NCBI GenBank assembly: GCA_010692425.1
Contig: JAAHHJ010000028.1
Span: forward strand, 22,435 to 83,001
DNA from: Symploca sp. SIO3C6
Lineage (GTDB): Bacteria; Cyanobacteriota; Cyanobacteriia; Cyanobacteriales; Coleofasciculaceae
Length of the DNA: 60,567 nt
Direction: 5' to 3'
Positions within the stretch are counted from its first letter, which is position 1. The number at the start of each line of letters is the position of its first letter. The position numbers were made by a program, and so were the translations under genes. The notes beneath the pieces were generated by a model. It was not told the DNA's origin. It did no database searches and saw only the letters and a program-made list of their open reading frames with translations. This document shows positions 7,763 to 16,129 of this stretch, in pieces.

Positions 7763-9133
7763 TCAATCAGGAATTGTACTATCGCTATAGGTTAAGGGAC
7801 GCTCGCCCTTCTCTATTTTTTCCTGTAACCACTGTGGTTGATCGCTAAAGGAAATAGACATAGTGTTATCAGAGGATACTTGGTAAATCCATTTCTCACC
7901 AGGACAAATAGATGACTCTAAATTAGGAACTGACTGAGGCCATTTTCCTTCTTTTGCTGCTAACTCTTTGATTTGTAAAATTTTCTGCGTCAACTCTAAT
8001 TCAAGCATGGCATAATCCCCTTTGAGAGAGTTATTGATAACATCTAACTGATCAAAATCTAGAATATTCCACCAGCTGAGAGTATCATCAATCACCGCCC
8101 AATCAGAAGAACAGATGTTTGGTGTTTGCTTTTTGGCAAGTGCTTGCTTTGCGACTTGAAAAGTGTCAACAGCAGCCAAGCGATAGTAAGGCTTAGCAAT
8201 TGGTCCTAAAAATATGAGCCACCATAAAAGCATCTTTTCTGAATCTGCCTCTACATAGAGCCAATCCTCTTTTAGCTGCCTGAAACTGTAGGAATCCAAG
8301 TTTTGCGTAAATCTGAGTTGAAAAATCAATTCCAACTCTAAAGTTGTCAAAAGTGATTGACCGTAATTGTGTTCAAGCAAGCGCTGCTGCCACTTGGGAG
8401 GTAGAGAGTCAAGCTTACGAATTACGTCTATCTGTTTTTTCAACACAATTAGGGTAACAATATGAGCAATGAATCTAGGTTGGTTATGAAGGGACTTGTT
8501 AAGTTTCCAAGAAAGTTCCAGCATCTCTGAAGCTGCTTGAGTTTGACCACGGCGGTTTTTTTCTAGAATATCTAGAAGGAGTAATCTTTGAAGATGAACT
8601 AGACCTAAGGAAACTGAAAAATTATATTGATCATCCCATTCCAAAAATGGGGCTATATTTACTGGAAATTGTGGCACCTCATTATTCAAGACATGGTTAC
8701 GAATTGCTTCTAGAGTGTCTGCTTTGGAGGCAAGATAGCGCTGTAACTCTTCTGGAGGAGGATCTACTTGATCATTTGATATTGCGATTTGAGCTTCCAG
8801 GTATTCTTCAAGCTGTTTAAGAATTTTTTGAACAGCCTGTATCTCTGTTATAGAAACGTTGAAATCAGGGTGTGAGCTAATGTAAGCATCGACTGTAAAT
8901 TCGTCAGGAGTGATTGACAGATCCATTCCTGATTTCGCAGTTAACGCCTGTAGCTTTAAAGCAGAATTATTATATCCAGTTTCCGGAAACTGCTGGGCAA
9001 ATTTATCGATTTCCCGCTCAATTTCTTTTTCTAGTTGAGCAGCAAGGAAATTACCGCCAACTATCCAAATTGCCAGCAATCCAACAAAAACAGGAATCGA
9101 CCATCGTAGAAACTTTAGTAACCGCAAAAGCAT
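7763..9133 (-). CDS. Unknown membrane-anchored protein (~457 aa)
   Basis: I do not recognise a family. One N-terminal hydrophobic segment at about residues 12-32 ('SIPVFVGLLAIWIVGGNFL') suggests a signal anchor with the rest outside the cytoplasm. The body is helical and acidic, with stretches such as 'LELSWKLNKSL' and a C-terminal region ('WPQSVPNLESSICPGEKWIY'). It lies upstream of, and on the same strand as, the two AAA-like ATPase genes, so co-expression is possible, and it diverges from the kinase-VIT-VWA gene. I place the start at the ATG 9131-9133; a TTG one codon upstream is possible. Confidence 0.55.
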   Translation of the reverse strand: MLLRLLKFLRWSIPVFVGLLAIWIVGGNFLAAQLEKEIEREIDKFAQQFPETGYNNSALKLQALTAKSGMDLSITPDEFTVDAYISSHPDFNVSITEIQAVQKILKQLEEYLEAQIAISNDQVDPPPEELQRYLASKADTLEAIRNHVLNNEVPQFPVNIAPFLEWDDQYNFSVSLGLVHLQRLLLLDILEKNRRGQTQAASEMLELSWKLNKSLHNQPRFIAHIVTLIVLKKQIDVIRKLDSLPPKWQQRLLEHNYGQSLLTTLELELIFQLRFTQNLDSYSFRQLKEDWLYVEADSEKMLLWWLIFLGPIAKPYYRLAAVDTFQVAKQALAKKQTPNICSSDWAVIDDTLSWWNILDFDQLDVINNSLKGDYAMLELELTQKILQIKELAAKEGKWPQSVPNLESSICPGEKWIYQVSSDNTMSISFSDQPQWLQEKIEKGERPLTYSDSTIPD

Positions 9134-9476
9134 CAAGTAGATGAAGATGAACTAAAACGAGTTCTTGAATTCCAGAATCTATTTACCTTTAACCTCTAGT
9201 CATTGCTATAAATACTAGTTCTAACTCACATTCGGAGAAAAATCTAACCCCCAGAATCAAAAAAAAGTCTCTTCCGTCGAACCCCTTATATTCTAAAATC
9301 CTTTAAACCATGAACCATGAGCAATGAGCAATGAACCATGAGCAATGAGCAATCAACAATCAACAATGAACCACAAATAACCTCTACTCAGAGTTTATAA
9401 AACTTGATAAACAACGGCACATTTGTCAAGCAACTCAAAAAATCAATGGCTAGAATGGCATCAAGAAACCGTGAAG
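9134..9476. promoter_or_regulatory. Divergent intergenic region with heptamer array
   Basis: This gap of about 340 bp separates the leftward ATPase group from the rightward kinase-VIT-VWA gene and must hold both promoters. No promoter boxes can be assigned with confidence. It contains nine ATGARCN/ATCAACA heptamers at 9310-9372. Confidence 0.5.
9310..9372 (+). repeat. Heptamer array (ATGARCN/ATCAACA), 9 units
   Basis: Nine consecutive 7-mers run in order ATGAACC, ATGAGCA, ATGAGCA, ATGAACC, ATGAGCA, ATGAGCA, ATCAACA, ATCAACA, ATGAACC. It is the same family as 3827-3868. Confidence 0.85.
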
Positions 9477-12400
9477 ATGGATGTCATGACGAAACCTGCG
9501 CCTCAAGGAAGCACAGCCGATAACTTAAACCTCTCCTATTGTTATAATCCCGATTGTCAGCATCCAGAAAATCCCCCTGATGCCATATTTTGCCAAAGTT
9601 GCGGTTCTAATTTACTACTGCAAAACCGCTACCGGGCTATTCAATTAATTGGTAGCGGTGGTTTTGGCAGAACTTTTCGTGCCATAGATGAGTCTAAACC
9701 ATCTCAACCCTACTGCGCCATTAAGCAATTCTTCCCTCAGCAGCAAGGAAGCAAAAATAGAGAAAAAGCCTCAGAATTATTTCGTCAAGAAGCTGAGCGC
9801 TTAAGTACACTGGGCTATCATCCCCGCATTCCTCAACTACTAAACTATTTTGAGCAAGAGCAACATCAGTATCTAGTACAAGAGTTTATTCAGGGTCAAA
9901 ATTTAGCTCAAGAATTAGCTAACGACGGGCCGTTGACAGAAAGCGAAATTAGGAAACTGCTTGAGGATTTATTGCCACTGCTACAGTTTGTTCATACCTA
10001 TCAAGTTATTCACAGAGATATCAAGCCAGAAAATATTATCCGTCGCCAGTTTGATGGCTCCCTAGTATTAGTAGATTTTGGGGCGGCAAAGTTTGCCTCA
10101 GAGACGATGCTGGGAAAAACTGGAACTGTAATTGGTTCAGCTGCTTACACTTCACCAGAGCAAATTAGAGGTAAAGCTGTTTATGCTAGCGACATCTACT
10201 CTTTAGGTGTCACCTGTATTCACCTACTTACTGAAATTCCTCCCTTTGATCTTTTTGATAGTAGTGAGGATACTTGGATTTGGCGACATTACTTAGAGAA
10301 AAAAACCATAAGCAATTCTCTAGGTAAAATTCTCGACAAAATGCTACAAAGTGCCACTAAGCGACGCTACCAATCAGCTAACGAAGTACTCTTAGACTTG
10401 GATGCTAAACCAACTATTAGTACTCAAAAAAAATGGGCAGCAGCAACTATACTTCTAGCACTAGGACTTTTGGGAGTGCGGTATTTTGGCAATCCCTCAC
10501 CACAGAAGATTTCCACTGGCAACCCCACGGTAATTACTCAACCTTCAACTAAACAATCACCCTCATCAAAACAACCGCTCCGCCAAACTCCACCAGGGGG
10601 CTTATATGGTTATGCTGATAATGGTGAGTTGCAAAACTTCCCCTTGCAACATACAGCAGTATCAGCCAAAATCTCCGGTAATATCTCCCGTGTAGAAGTT
10701 AGGCAAACTTTTGCTAATCCCTCTAACAATCCTATAGAAGCAGTATACGAATTTCCTCTACCCGATGAGGCGGCAGTCGATGACATGGAAATTAGGATTG
10801 GCGATCGCATTATCCGGGGTATGATTAAAAAGCGTGAGCAGGCTCAAAAAATCTATGAGCAAGCGAAAAAAGAGGGTAAAACCGCTGGCTTGTTAGAACA
10901 AGAGAAAGCTAATATTTTTACTCAGTCTCTGGCCAATATTCAGCCAAGAGAAAAAGTTGACGTTATTATTCGCTATACCAATAGCCTGAAATTTGAAGGG
11001 GGAGACTATGAATTTGCCTTCCCAATGGTAGTAGGGCCACGCTACACCTCAGGAAATGCCTTCAAACCATCTGTTGGGGAGCAACTATTAGGCGGAGTTG
11101 CCTATGCCTCCCACCATAATTTAACCACTTTACCAGCTACTAGATCTGGTCATGATATTGATGTGAGTGTGGAAATTGATGCAGGTGTGCCAATTTCTGA
11201 GGTAAACTCCCCTTCCCATAGCGTAGCGATCCAAGCTGCCAGTTCAACTGTAAAGGTGCAACTAGCTAAGGAAGATGCAATTCCTAACCAAGATTTAATT
11301 TTGCGCTATCGAGTTGCCGACGCTTCTACCCAAGCTACAGTATTAACTCAATCAGCTCAACGAGGAGGTCATTTTGCTACCTATTTGATTCCGGCACTTG
11401 ATTATCAGAGTAACGAAATTGTGCCTAAGGATGTAGTATTCTTAATTGATACTTCTGGGTCTCAATCCGGTGCTCCCATCGAGCAATCTCAGGAATTGAT
11501 GCGCCAATTCATTAATGGTCTTAATCCTAACGACAGTTTTACTATTATTGACTTTTCCAATCGCACAACTCAACTTTCACCCAAGCCCTTAGCTAATACT
11601 CCAGCCAACCGCAGAAAAGCAATTGCCTATGTTAATCGGCTCAGTGCTAATGGTGGCACCGAGTTAATGAATGGTATTGATACAGTATTGGATTTTCCAG
11701 CAGCGCCAGCAGGAAGGCTGCGCAGTATTGTACTTTTAACAGATGGTTTGATTGGCAATGATGAGCAAATCATCGCTAAAATCCAAAAGGAGCTTAAGCC
11801 TGGGAATCGACTCTATAGTTTTGGAGTTGGCACTTCTAGCAATCGCTTCTTGATTAATCGCTTGGCAGAGTTAGGAAGGGGCACTGCTGAAATTCTCGCA
11901 CCTAATGAATCAGCGGAGGAAGTAGCAGCAGAATTTTTCCGTGAAATTAATAATCCCGTACTTACTAATATTGAAGTCAGCTGGATCGGCTCTGGCAAGG
12001 AAGCAGAAATTTATCCTCTGAAAGCACCTGATTTGTTTGCTAATCAGCCACTAGTTTTATTTGGACGTAAACAGGATCGTAGTAACGGCAAACTGCGGAT
12101 TAGTGGGATTGCTGCTGGTGGTAAACGCTATGAAAAGATTCTCAATGTAAACTTTGACCAAGTAAGCGGTAATGGAGCGATCGCTCAACTTTGGGGCCGT
12201 GCTCGTATTAAAGATTTAATGAATCAAATGTACGGGTATGAAAATCCAGATGCAGTCAAAGCAGTTACTGATGTCGCACTAGCTTATAACTTATTATCTA
12301 AGTATACCGCTTTTGTCGCCGTCTCTGACCAAGGGGAAATTGAATCTGACAACACTGAAGCCAAATCTGAAGACAAAAAATACCCAGTTGCGGTGCCAGA

Positions 12401-12494
12401 GCCAGACCAAGTTTTTGCCCAAATCTTTAGCCTATTATTATTCGGAATATTCTTGGCCAGGAAAAGATTAAAGCTATTGTTGATGATTAAGTAA
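9477..12494 (+). CDS. Ser/Thr kinase - VIT - VWA transmembrane fusion protein
   Basis: The domains are, in order, a four-Cys zinc ribbon (CYNPDC...FCQSC), a full Hanks-type kinase (GSGGFGRTF loop, 'IHRDIKPENI', 'LVDFGAAKF', 'YTSPEQI'), one membrane helix (about 10431-10485), a VIT domain (about 10605-11000), and a VWA domain with the MIDAS motif 'DTSGSQSG' (about 11430-11950). The C-terminus is 'VPEP', a hydrophobic stretch and then RK-rich residues, like a PEP-CTERM sorting signal. The kinase motifs look active. The kinase should be cytoplasmic and VIT-VWA outside, so this looks like a receptor kinase with an adhesion-type ectodomain. Start choice is uncertain: ATG 9477 or 9486, or TTG 9423. 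It is divergent from the ATPase genes. Confidence 0.85.
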   Translation: MDVMTKPAPQGSTADNLNLSYCYNPDCQHPENPPDAIFCQSCGSNLLLQNRYRAIQLIGSGGFGRTFRAIDESKPSQPYCAIKQFFPQQQGSKNREKASELFRQEAERLSTLGYHPRIPQLLNYFEQEQHQYLVQEFIQGQNLAQELANDGPLTESEIRKLLEDLLPLLQFVHTYQVIHRDIKPENIIRRQFDGSLVLVDFGAAKFASETMLGKTGTVIGSAAYTSPEQIRGKAVYASDIYSLGVTCIHLLTEIPPFDLFDSSEDTWIWRHYLEKKTISNSLGKILDKMLQSATKRRYQSANEVLLDLDAKPTISTQKKWAAATILLALGLLGVRYFGNPSPQKISTGNPTVITQPSTKQSPSSKQPLRQTPPGGLYGYADNGELQNFPLQHTAVSAKISGNISRVEVRQTFANPSNNPIEAVYEFPLPDEAAVDDMEIRIGDRIIRGMIKKREQAQKIYEQAKKEGKTAGLLEQEKANIFTQSLANIQPREKVDVIIRYTNSLKFEGGDYEFAFPMVVGPRYTSGNAFKPSVGEQLLGGVAYASHHNLTTLPATRSGHDIDVSVEIDAGVPISEVNSPSHSVAIQAASSTVKVQLAKEDAIPNQDLILRYRVADASTQATVLTQSAQRGGHFATYLIPALDYQSNEIVPKDVVFLIDTSGSQSGAPIEQSQELMRQFINGLNPNDSFTIIDFSNRTTQLSPKPLANTPANRRKAIAYVNRLSANGGTELMNGIDTVLDFPAAPAGRLRSIVLLTDGLIGNDEQIIAKIQKELKPGNRLYSFGVGTSSNRFLINRLAELGRGTAEILAPNESAEEVAAEFFREINNPVLTNIEVSWIGSGKEAEIYPLKAPDLFANQPLVLFGRKQDRSNGKLRISGIAAGGKRYEKILNVNFDQVSGNGAIAQLWGRARIKDLMNQMYGYENPDAVKAVTDVALAYNLLSKYTAFVAVSDQGEIESDNTEAKSEDKKYPVAVPEPDQVFAQIFSLLLFGIFLARKRLKLLLMIK

Positions 12495-12502
12495 ATCATT
12501 TG

Positions 12503-12539
12503 AGTTGTAGAGGCCTTGCACTGCAACGTCTCTACAACT
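12503..12539. terminator. Palindrome just after the kinase-VIT-VWA gene
   Basis: An imperfect palindrome with outer arms AGTTGTAGAG and CTCTACAACT and an inner TTGCA/TGCAA lies 9 bp after the stop codon. It resembles the widespread cyanobacterial GTAGAGACGTTGCA palindromic repeat. It could fold as a terminator-like hairpin, but no long T-run follows, so the role is uncertain. Confidence 0.5.
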
Positions 12540-12699
12540 GGATTTTGTCAGATTCTGATTTTGTAGGAGAGGCTGGGTTATTTGCTCTTACAGGACTTAC
12601 GCAGAAAATGTCGGAGGTAGGGGTAATTCAAGAATTACCCTTATAAAAATTAGAGCTTCAAAATAGTTTTGCCTAAATCCTATCTTAATCTAAACACCA

Positions 12700-12759
12700 C
12701 TTATTACTTATTACTTATTACTTATTACTTATTACTTATTACTTATTACTTATTACTTA
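12700..12759 (+). repeat. Heptamer array (CTTATTA), about 8 units
   Basis: About eight near-perfect CTTATTA 7-mers lie between the kinase-VIT-VWA gene and the convergent GT-C gene. The same unit in the other orientation (GTAATAA) is found at 41384-41427. Confidence 0.9.
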
Positions 12760-12777
12760 AAAAAAACTTCCTGATTC

Positions 12778-14355
12778 CTATCTTCTTAGTTTCCAAAGCC
12801 AAAAATAATTGTCGTTGTAAGCAAGCTCCAGCTGCCCCTTATACTCTTGCTCCATTTTCTCCCGAAATTGCTCAGAAGGATTTAAGACAAACACATCACT
12901 AAAACCTTGAGGAATCTTGGGAATATGCAGAAAATCGGGCTGCGTACTACCATTGACCAACTGAAAGCTTACTTTTGATTCCAGCAGATAGCTAAGAGCG
13001 AGGATATTACCGAAATTCATCCCAAAGGAATTGCCGATTAAAAGTGGAGCAGTTGTTTCATTGACTACGCCAGCGATTTGGTGATTGTAATAGCTAATTA
13101 CTTTGTTCCAAGAAGTCTCAGCTTGAGAAGTAATTGCACAGGAAATAACTCCGGCAGAAATTAATCCAACCATCACCACCTGCCAAAACTTTCCTTTGGA
13201 AAAATTTGTGGCAAGTAGGTAAGCCACAGATAGCTGAATACCCAAATAAAAAGGAACTAGATATCGACTAGAAGTTGAGCGCTGTCCTCCTAAAATTAAA
13301 TCTGGTAGTGCTAGGGCTAAGGCTAGAGTTCCCATCAATGTCAAAACAAAAAACCAAACATTTTTTGGTGTGCGATCGCAAATAAAATAAATCGAATAAC
13401 CTATAAGAATCAAAAAAACAGGCAAAGTTAAATAGGTCAGCAGATGGTCAAAACCAAAATTTCCTATAGTTAGAATAAAAGCACGGTTAATATGCATTCC
13501 CCACATTTTTAGCCAAATTAGTAAGGGAATTGGCACAGCTGTCCAATTAGATCCTTTTTCTGGCCAAGTAGCGATCGCAATTGTTAACCAAGGAAGAAAA
13601 GATAGCAATGCTATCAAGGAAGTCAGCAGATATGCTCTGACAGTTCGATTGAATCGAAAGCCTTCCCTTAGGATTACATAAATGCCCTGTCCCATGCCCA
13701 CAAATATAGAAAAAGGGAATGTATAGAAACTCAGGGTCAAAGCTACTGTATAAATACCCCATGTACTTAGGCGGTTAACTCGCAAAGCCCTCAGCAGTGC
13801 TGCGCTTGATAGCAAAATAGTTACTGTCCACAGACTATATTCCCGCGCCTCTTGGGCATACAAAACATGAAAGGGAGAGACAGCAATCAGAGCAATTGCG
13901 ATCGCTCCTACTAAAGGGGATTCAAATAATTCTAGGCATAGCCAATAGACACAAGGAAATACCAGCAAGCTAATCAGCGCTGACAAACTTCTGGTTACTG
14001 CCACCGAATTGCCAAATAGTTGTACCCAAAATCGCAGCAGAATATAATAGAGTGGCGGATGTTGAGCGTTATCGATTGCTAAAGCTTTAATGGCATCAAC
14101 TAAGCCCTTTTCCTGATTGGGGCGTTGATATTGTTGTAAGTCAGAGATGCCAATTACCTGACCATTAAAGACTTGTTGAACTACTTCTGTAGTAGTGTAT
14201 CCAGAAATTCGCAGAGAAGTATAAGCCTCATCGTGCCAGTAGACTTTCTGGTCAAGATTGACAAAGCGAAAAAATACACCTAGGACTAAAACTATAATAA
14301 TGAACAACTGAAGTCCAGTAATCCGGTGAATTTTCCCATTATTTTTTTTGCTCAT
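12778..14355 (-). CDS. GT-C family (GT39/PMT-like) membrane glycosyltransferase
   Basis: This protein of about 525 aa has many membrane helices. The first is 'LFIIIVLVLGVFFRFV', followed at once by 'YWHDEAYTSLR', matching the conserved first-loop acidic motif (D/E pair) of dolichyl-phosphate-mannose-type GT-C transferases. A second conserved region, 'AQHPPLYYILLRFW', lies in the next loop. Such enzymes move a sugar from a polyprenyl-phosphate donor to proteins or lipids on the periplasmic side; the substrate here is unknown. I chose the ATG at 14353-14355 (MSKKNN); a TTG at 14394 would add 13 residues. It is convergent with the kinase-VIT-VWA gene. Confidence 0.8.
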   Translation of the reverse strand: MSKKNNGKIHRITGLQLFIIIVLVLGVFFRFVNLDQKVYWHDEAYTSLRISGYTTTEVVQQVFNGQVIGISDLQQYQRPNQEKGLVDAIKALAIDNAQHPPLYYILLRFWVQLFGNSVAVTRSLSALISLLVFPCVYWLCLELFESPLVGAIAIALIAVSPFHVLYAQEAREYSLWTVTILLSSAALLRALRVNRLSTWGIYTVALTLSFYTFPFSIFVGMGQGIYVILREGFRFNRTVRAYLLTSLIALLSFLPWLTIAIATWPEKGSNWTAVPIPLLIWLKMWGMHINRAFILTIGNFGFDHLLTYLTLPVFLILIGYSIYFICDRTPKNVWFFVLTLMGTLALALALPDLILGGQRSTSSRYLVPFYLGIQLSVAYLLATNFSKGKFWQVVMVGLISAGVISCAITSQAETSWNKVISYYNHQIAGVVNETTAPLLIGNSFGMNFGNILALSYLLESKVSFQLVNGSTQPDFLHIPKIPQGFSDVFVLNPSEQFREKMEQEYKGQLELAYNDNYFWLWKLRR

Positions 14356-14454
14356 TTGCTCACTAGTAGATGGTCTAACAGTACTTAGATACAAACTTAA
14401 GCTATTTTGGCTTCAAGGCTATCAAAATGATATCTTCAGCTGATTCTCAATTCT

Positions 14455-14949
14455 TTGCAAGAAGCTGAATGGGAATATGCTTGCCGTGCCTTGACGAAAA
14501 CCCCATTTCACTTTGGCGGAACTATTACTGATAAATTGGCGAATTATCGTGCTAGCCATACCTATGCTTCCGAGCCAAAGGGAGAATATAGAGAGCAAAC
14601 CACACCAATAGGGATGTTTCCCCCTAATGCTTTTGGGCTATACGATATGCATGGCAATGTGTATGAGTGGTGTGCAGATGATTGGCATGACAATTACCAA
14701 GGAGCGCCTAATGATGGTAGTGCTTGGGTAGAAGAGAATAACAATGATAATAACAATCATTATCAAGTCCTACGTGGTGGTGCCTGGTTCTACATTCCTA
14801 CTTACTGCCGTTGTGCGTATCGCAACGACATCGATATCTGGAGGCGTGACGATATCCTCTACAATATAGGTTTTCGTATCGTCTGCGTTGCTGCCATAAC
14901 TAAGGCTCTAGGGCAGAGGGCAGAAGGCAGAAGGGAAGATAACGAATAA
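14455..14949 (+). pseudogene. FGE-sulfatase (formylglycine-generating enzyme-like) C-terminal fragment
   Basis: The fragment begins at 'EAEWEYACRAL' and carries the C-terminal half of the FGE/SUMF1-like fold: 'FGLYDMHGNVYEWCADDWH', 'VLRGGAWFY' and 'CRCAYRND'. The N-terminal half of the domain, normally ending in R-L-P-(S/T)-EAEWE, is absent and no ATG fits. The frame can only start at a TTG with no ribosome-binding site, so I treat it as a 5'-truncated pseudogene. The last ~12 residues ('GQRAEGRREDNE') come from GCAGAAG-type heptamers. Family members with this fold are often fused to kinases or linked to diversity-generating elements; no such link is visible here. Confidence 0.65.
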
Positions 14950-14978
14950 GGGAAGAGGTAGTAAGTAGTAAACTGTTA

Positions 14979-15165
14979 CGCATTTAAATCATATAGCGGT
15001 TCTCAATTGAGTGAGGTACAATTTTTCTTGGTTTTAGGGAACAGGAAACAGGGAACAGAGAAGAAAATTAGATGTACCTCATGAGTATGAGAAATGCTAT
15101 GTATTTATTTGATATTAATTAATGGCTGAAACTATTGTTAATTCTACCTTCTGCCCTAGTATTTT
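14979..15165 (-). repeat. Composite repeat, copy D, interrupted by a MITE-like insert
   Basis: The tail of the composite repeat (GTTACGCATTTAAATCATAT, complement orientation) starts at 14979, and its continuation (TATTTATTTGATATTAATTAATGGCT) resumes at about 15101. The interruption is the inverted-repeat element 14993-15100. Heptamer traces (CCTTCTGCCC) follow to about 15165, and no hairpin arm is obvious at the end. Confidence 0.6.
14993..15100. mobile_element. MITE-like element (108 bp) nested in a composite repeat
   Basis: Imperfect terminal inverted repeats of about 27 bp lie at both ends: left ATAGCGGTTCTCAATTGAGT..., right ...ACTCATGAGGTAC in complement, finishing GAAATGCTAT. They enclose about 50 bp without coding capacity, rich in GGGAACAG. 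An uninterrupted homologue of the target at 5101-5113 shows that this is an insertion, probably with duplication of a short TA target. Confidence 0.65.
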
Positions 15166-15186
15166 TGCCTTTTGAAAAACACCTTA

Positions 15187-15519
15187 TCAAAATAAAGTTA
15201 GAGTTCCTAAATTTTGGTCTTGGCAGAAGTTGATAATATCTTCTTGATGCATCCTTAAAATTGTTTCAATTTCAGTAGTGCTACAGTTTCCCCGACGAAC
15301 CCAAATTACTTTAGGCGGAAAACCTCGAAGAACAACCAATTCATTAAAATCAGAGTCTTTGGTGACTATGATGTAGTCATTGTCGCCGGAGTATTGCCAT
15401 ATTTCTTGATCATTAGCCTGTTCGAGTCCTTCTAGGAAAACATGACTAGAATTAGGGTAAATATCGCTTAGACGGGAAACCAGACGAGGAGATAAGTTTT
15501 GGTCAAAGAGTAATTTCAT
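15187..15519 (-). CDS. DUF5615 PIN-like toxin
   Basis: This 110-aa protein of the DUF5615/Mut7-C-like PIN fold is the usual toxin partner of DUF433 antitoxins. Conserved acidic residues typical of PIN nucleases are visible: D6 in 'LLFDQNLSPRL', D37/E39 in 'ANDQEIW' and D55/D57 in 'VTKDSDF'. A basic 'VIWVRRGN' strand follows. Members are thought to be RNases blocked by the partner protein. Its ATG overlaps the antitoxin stop by 4 bp (ATGA), so the two are translationally coupled. The length is normal, so the toxin looks intact. Confidence 0.85.
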   Translation of the reverse strand: MKLLFDQNLSPRLVSRLSDIYPNSSHVFLEGLEQANDQEIWQYSGDNDYIIVTKDSDFNELVVLRGFPPKVIWVRRGNCSTTEIETILRMHQEDIINFCQDQNLGTLTLF

Positions 15520-15740
15520 GCTTTCAGGATGAAGGTTTGCCGTTCCCGTTCAGCGGCATAGCTGAGGCATGCTAGAATATCCTCCTGGGTAAGGTAGGGA
15601 AAGTCTTCTAAAATTTCTTGATAAGTCATTCCAGAAGCCAGATAAGAGAGAACATCATAGACAGTGATTCGCATTCCTCGAATACAAGGTTTACCACCTC
15701 TTTTTCCTGGTTCAATAGTGATGATATTTTGGTAAGACAT
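15516..15740 (-). CDS. DUF433 antitoxin
   Basis: This 74-aa DUF433 protein has the diagnostic 'GKPCIRGMRITVYDVLSYLASGMTYQEIL' stretch and then 'YLTQEDILACLSYAAERE', a winged-helix-like DNA-binding fold. It should neutralise the downstream DUF5615 PIN-like protein and repress the operon. I chose the ATG at 15738-15740 (MSYQNIITIEPGKRGG), which matches family length; an upstream ATG at 15827 would add 29 unlikely residues. The stop overlaps the toxin start by 4 bp. Confidence 0.85.
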   Translation of the reverse strand: MSYQNIITIEPGKRGGKPCIRGMRITVYDVLSYLASGMTYQEILEDFPYLTQEDILACLSYAAERERQTFILKA

Positions 15741-16129
15741 AGTGTAAGTTTGAGAAATCTGGTCTATTTCCCACTTGTTGGGGTAGGCTCGGCTGTTGTA
15801 ACCTAGTCTAAACCCCTGTCTCTCCAAAGGTTAAAAATTAAGGATTGGGGCTAGTGTGCAGATAATATTGAAATAGTACAGGGCAGATTATCGGGAGCAT
15901 GTCACCTTTGCCAGTGGATGAATCGCCCGCACTTCGTGCCGCTTTGCTAACATCCCCCAGCCCCTTCTCCCAATCTTAGGAGAAGGGAAGCAATTCTTGA
16001 AAGTCCCTCTCCCAGGCTTGCCAGAGGGATTTAGGGTGAGGGCTAACTCAAGGAGCATGTTCCCGAGATTATCAAACACCGTAGCAGCATCTGCCGCCAA
16101 TGGAAAATGATAATTAGGGTCATAAGATT
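15741..16129. other. Intergenic region with cyanobacterial palindromic repeat
   Basis: No gene is apparent. From 15950 to 16043 it holds a fragment of a common cyanobacterial repeat: CCCCCAGCCCCTTCTCCC facing GGAGAAGGGAAGC, then a second CCCTCTCCC...AGAGGGATTTAGGG...GAGGGC part. The region lies between the divergent toxin-antitoxin pair and the TPS exoprotein gene and should hold their promoters. Confidence 0.55.

Noticed and set aside
9310-9372. CRISPR-like array
   Set aside because: Direct 7-bp units without spacers; this is an STRR, not a CRISPR. No cas genes in the window.
14455-14949. Variable protein of a diversity-generating retroelement
   Set aside because: No reverse transcriptase or template repeat is present nearby, and the domain is truncated.
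15187-15519. Part of a restriction or abortive-infection system
   Set aside because: The DUF433/DUF5615 pair is a complete toxin-antitoxin module and no other defence gene is adjacent.
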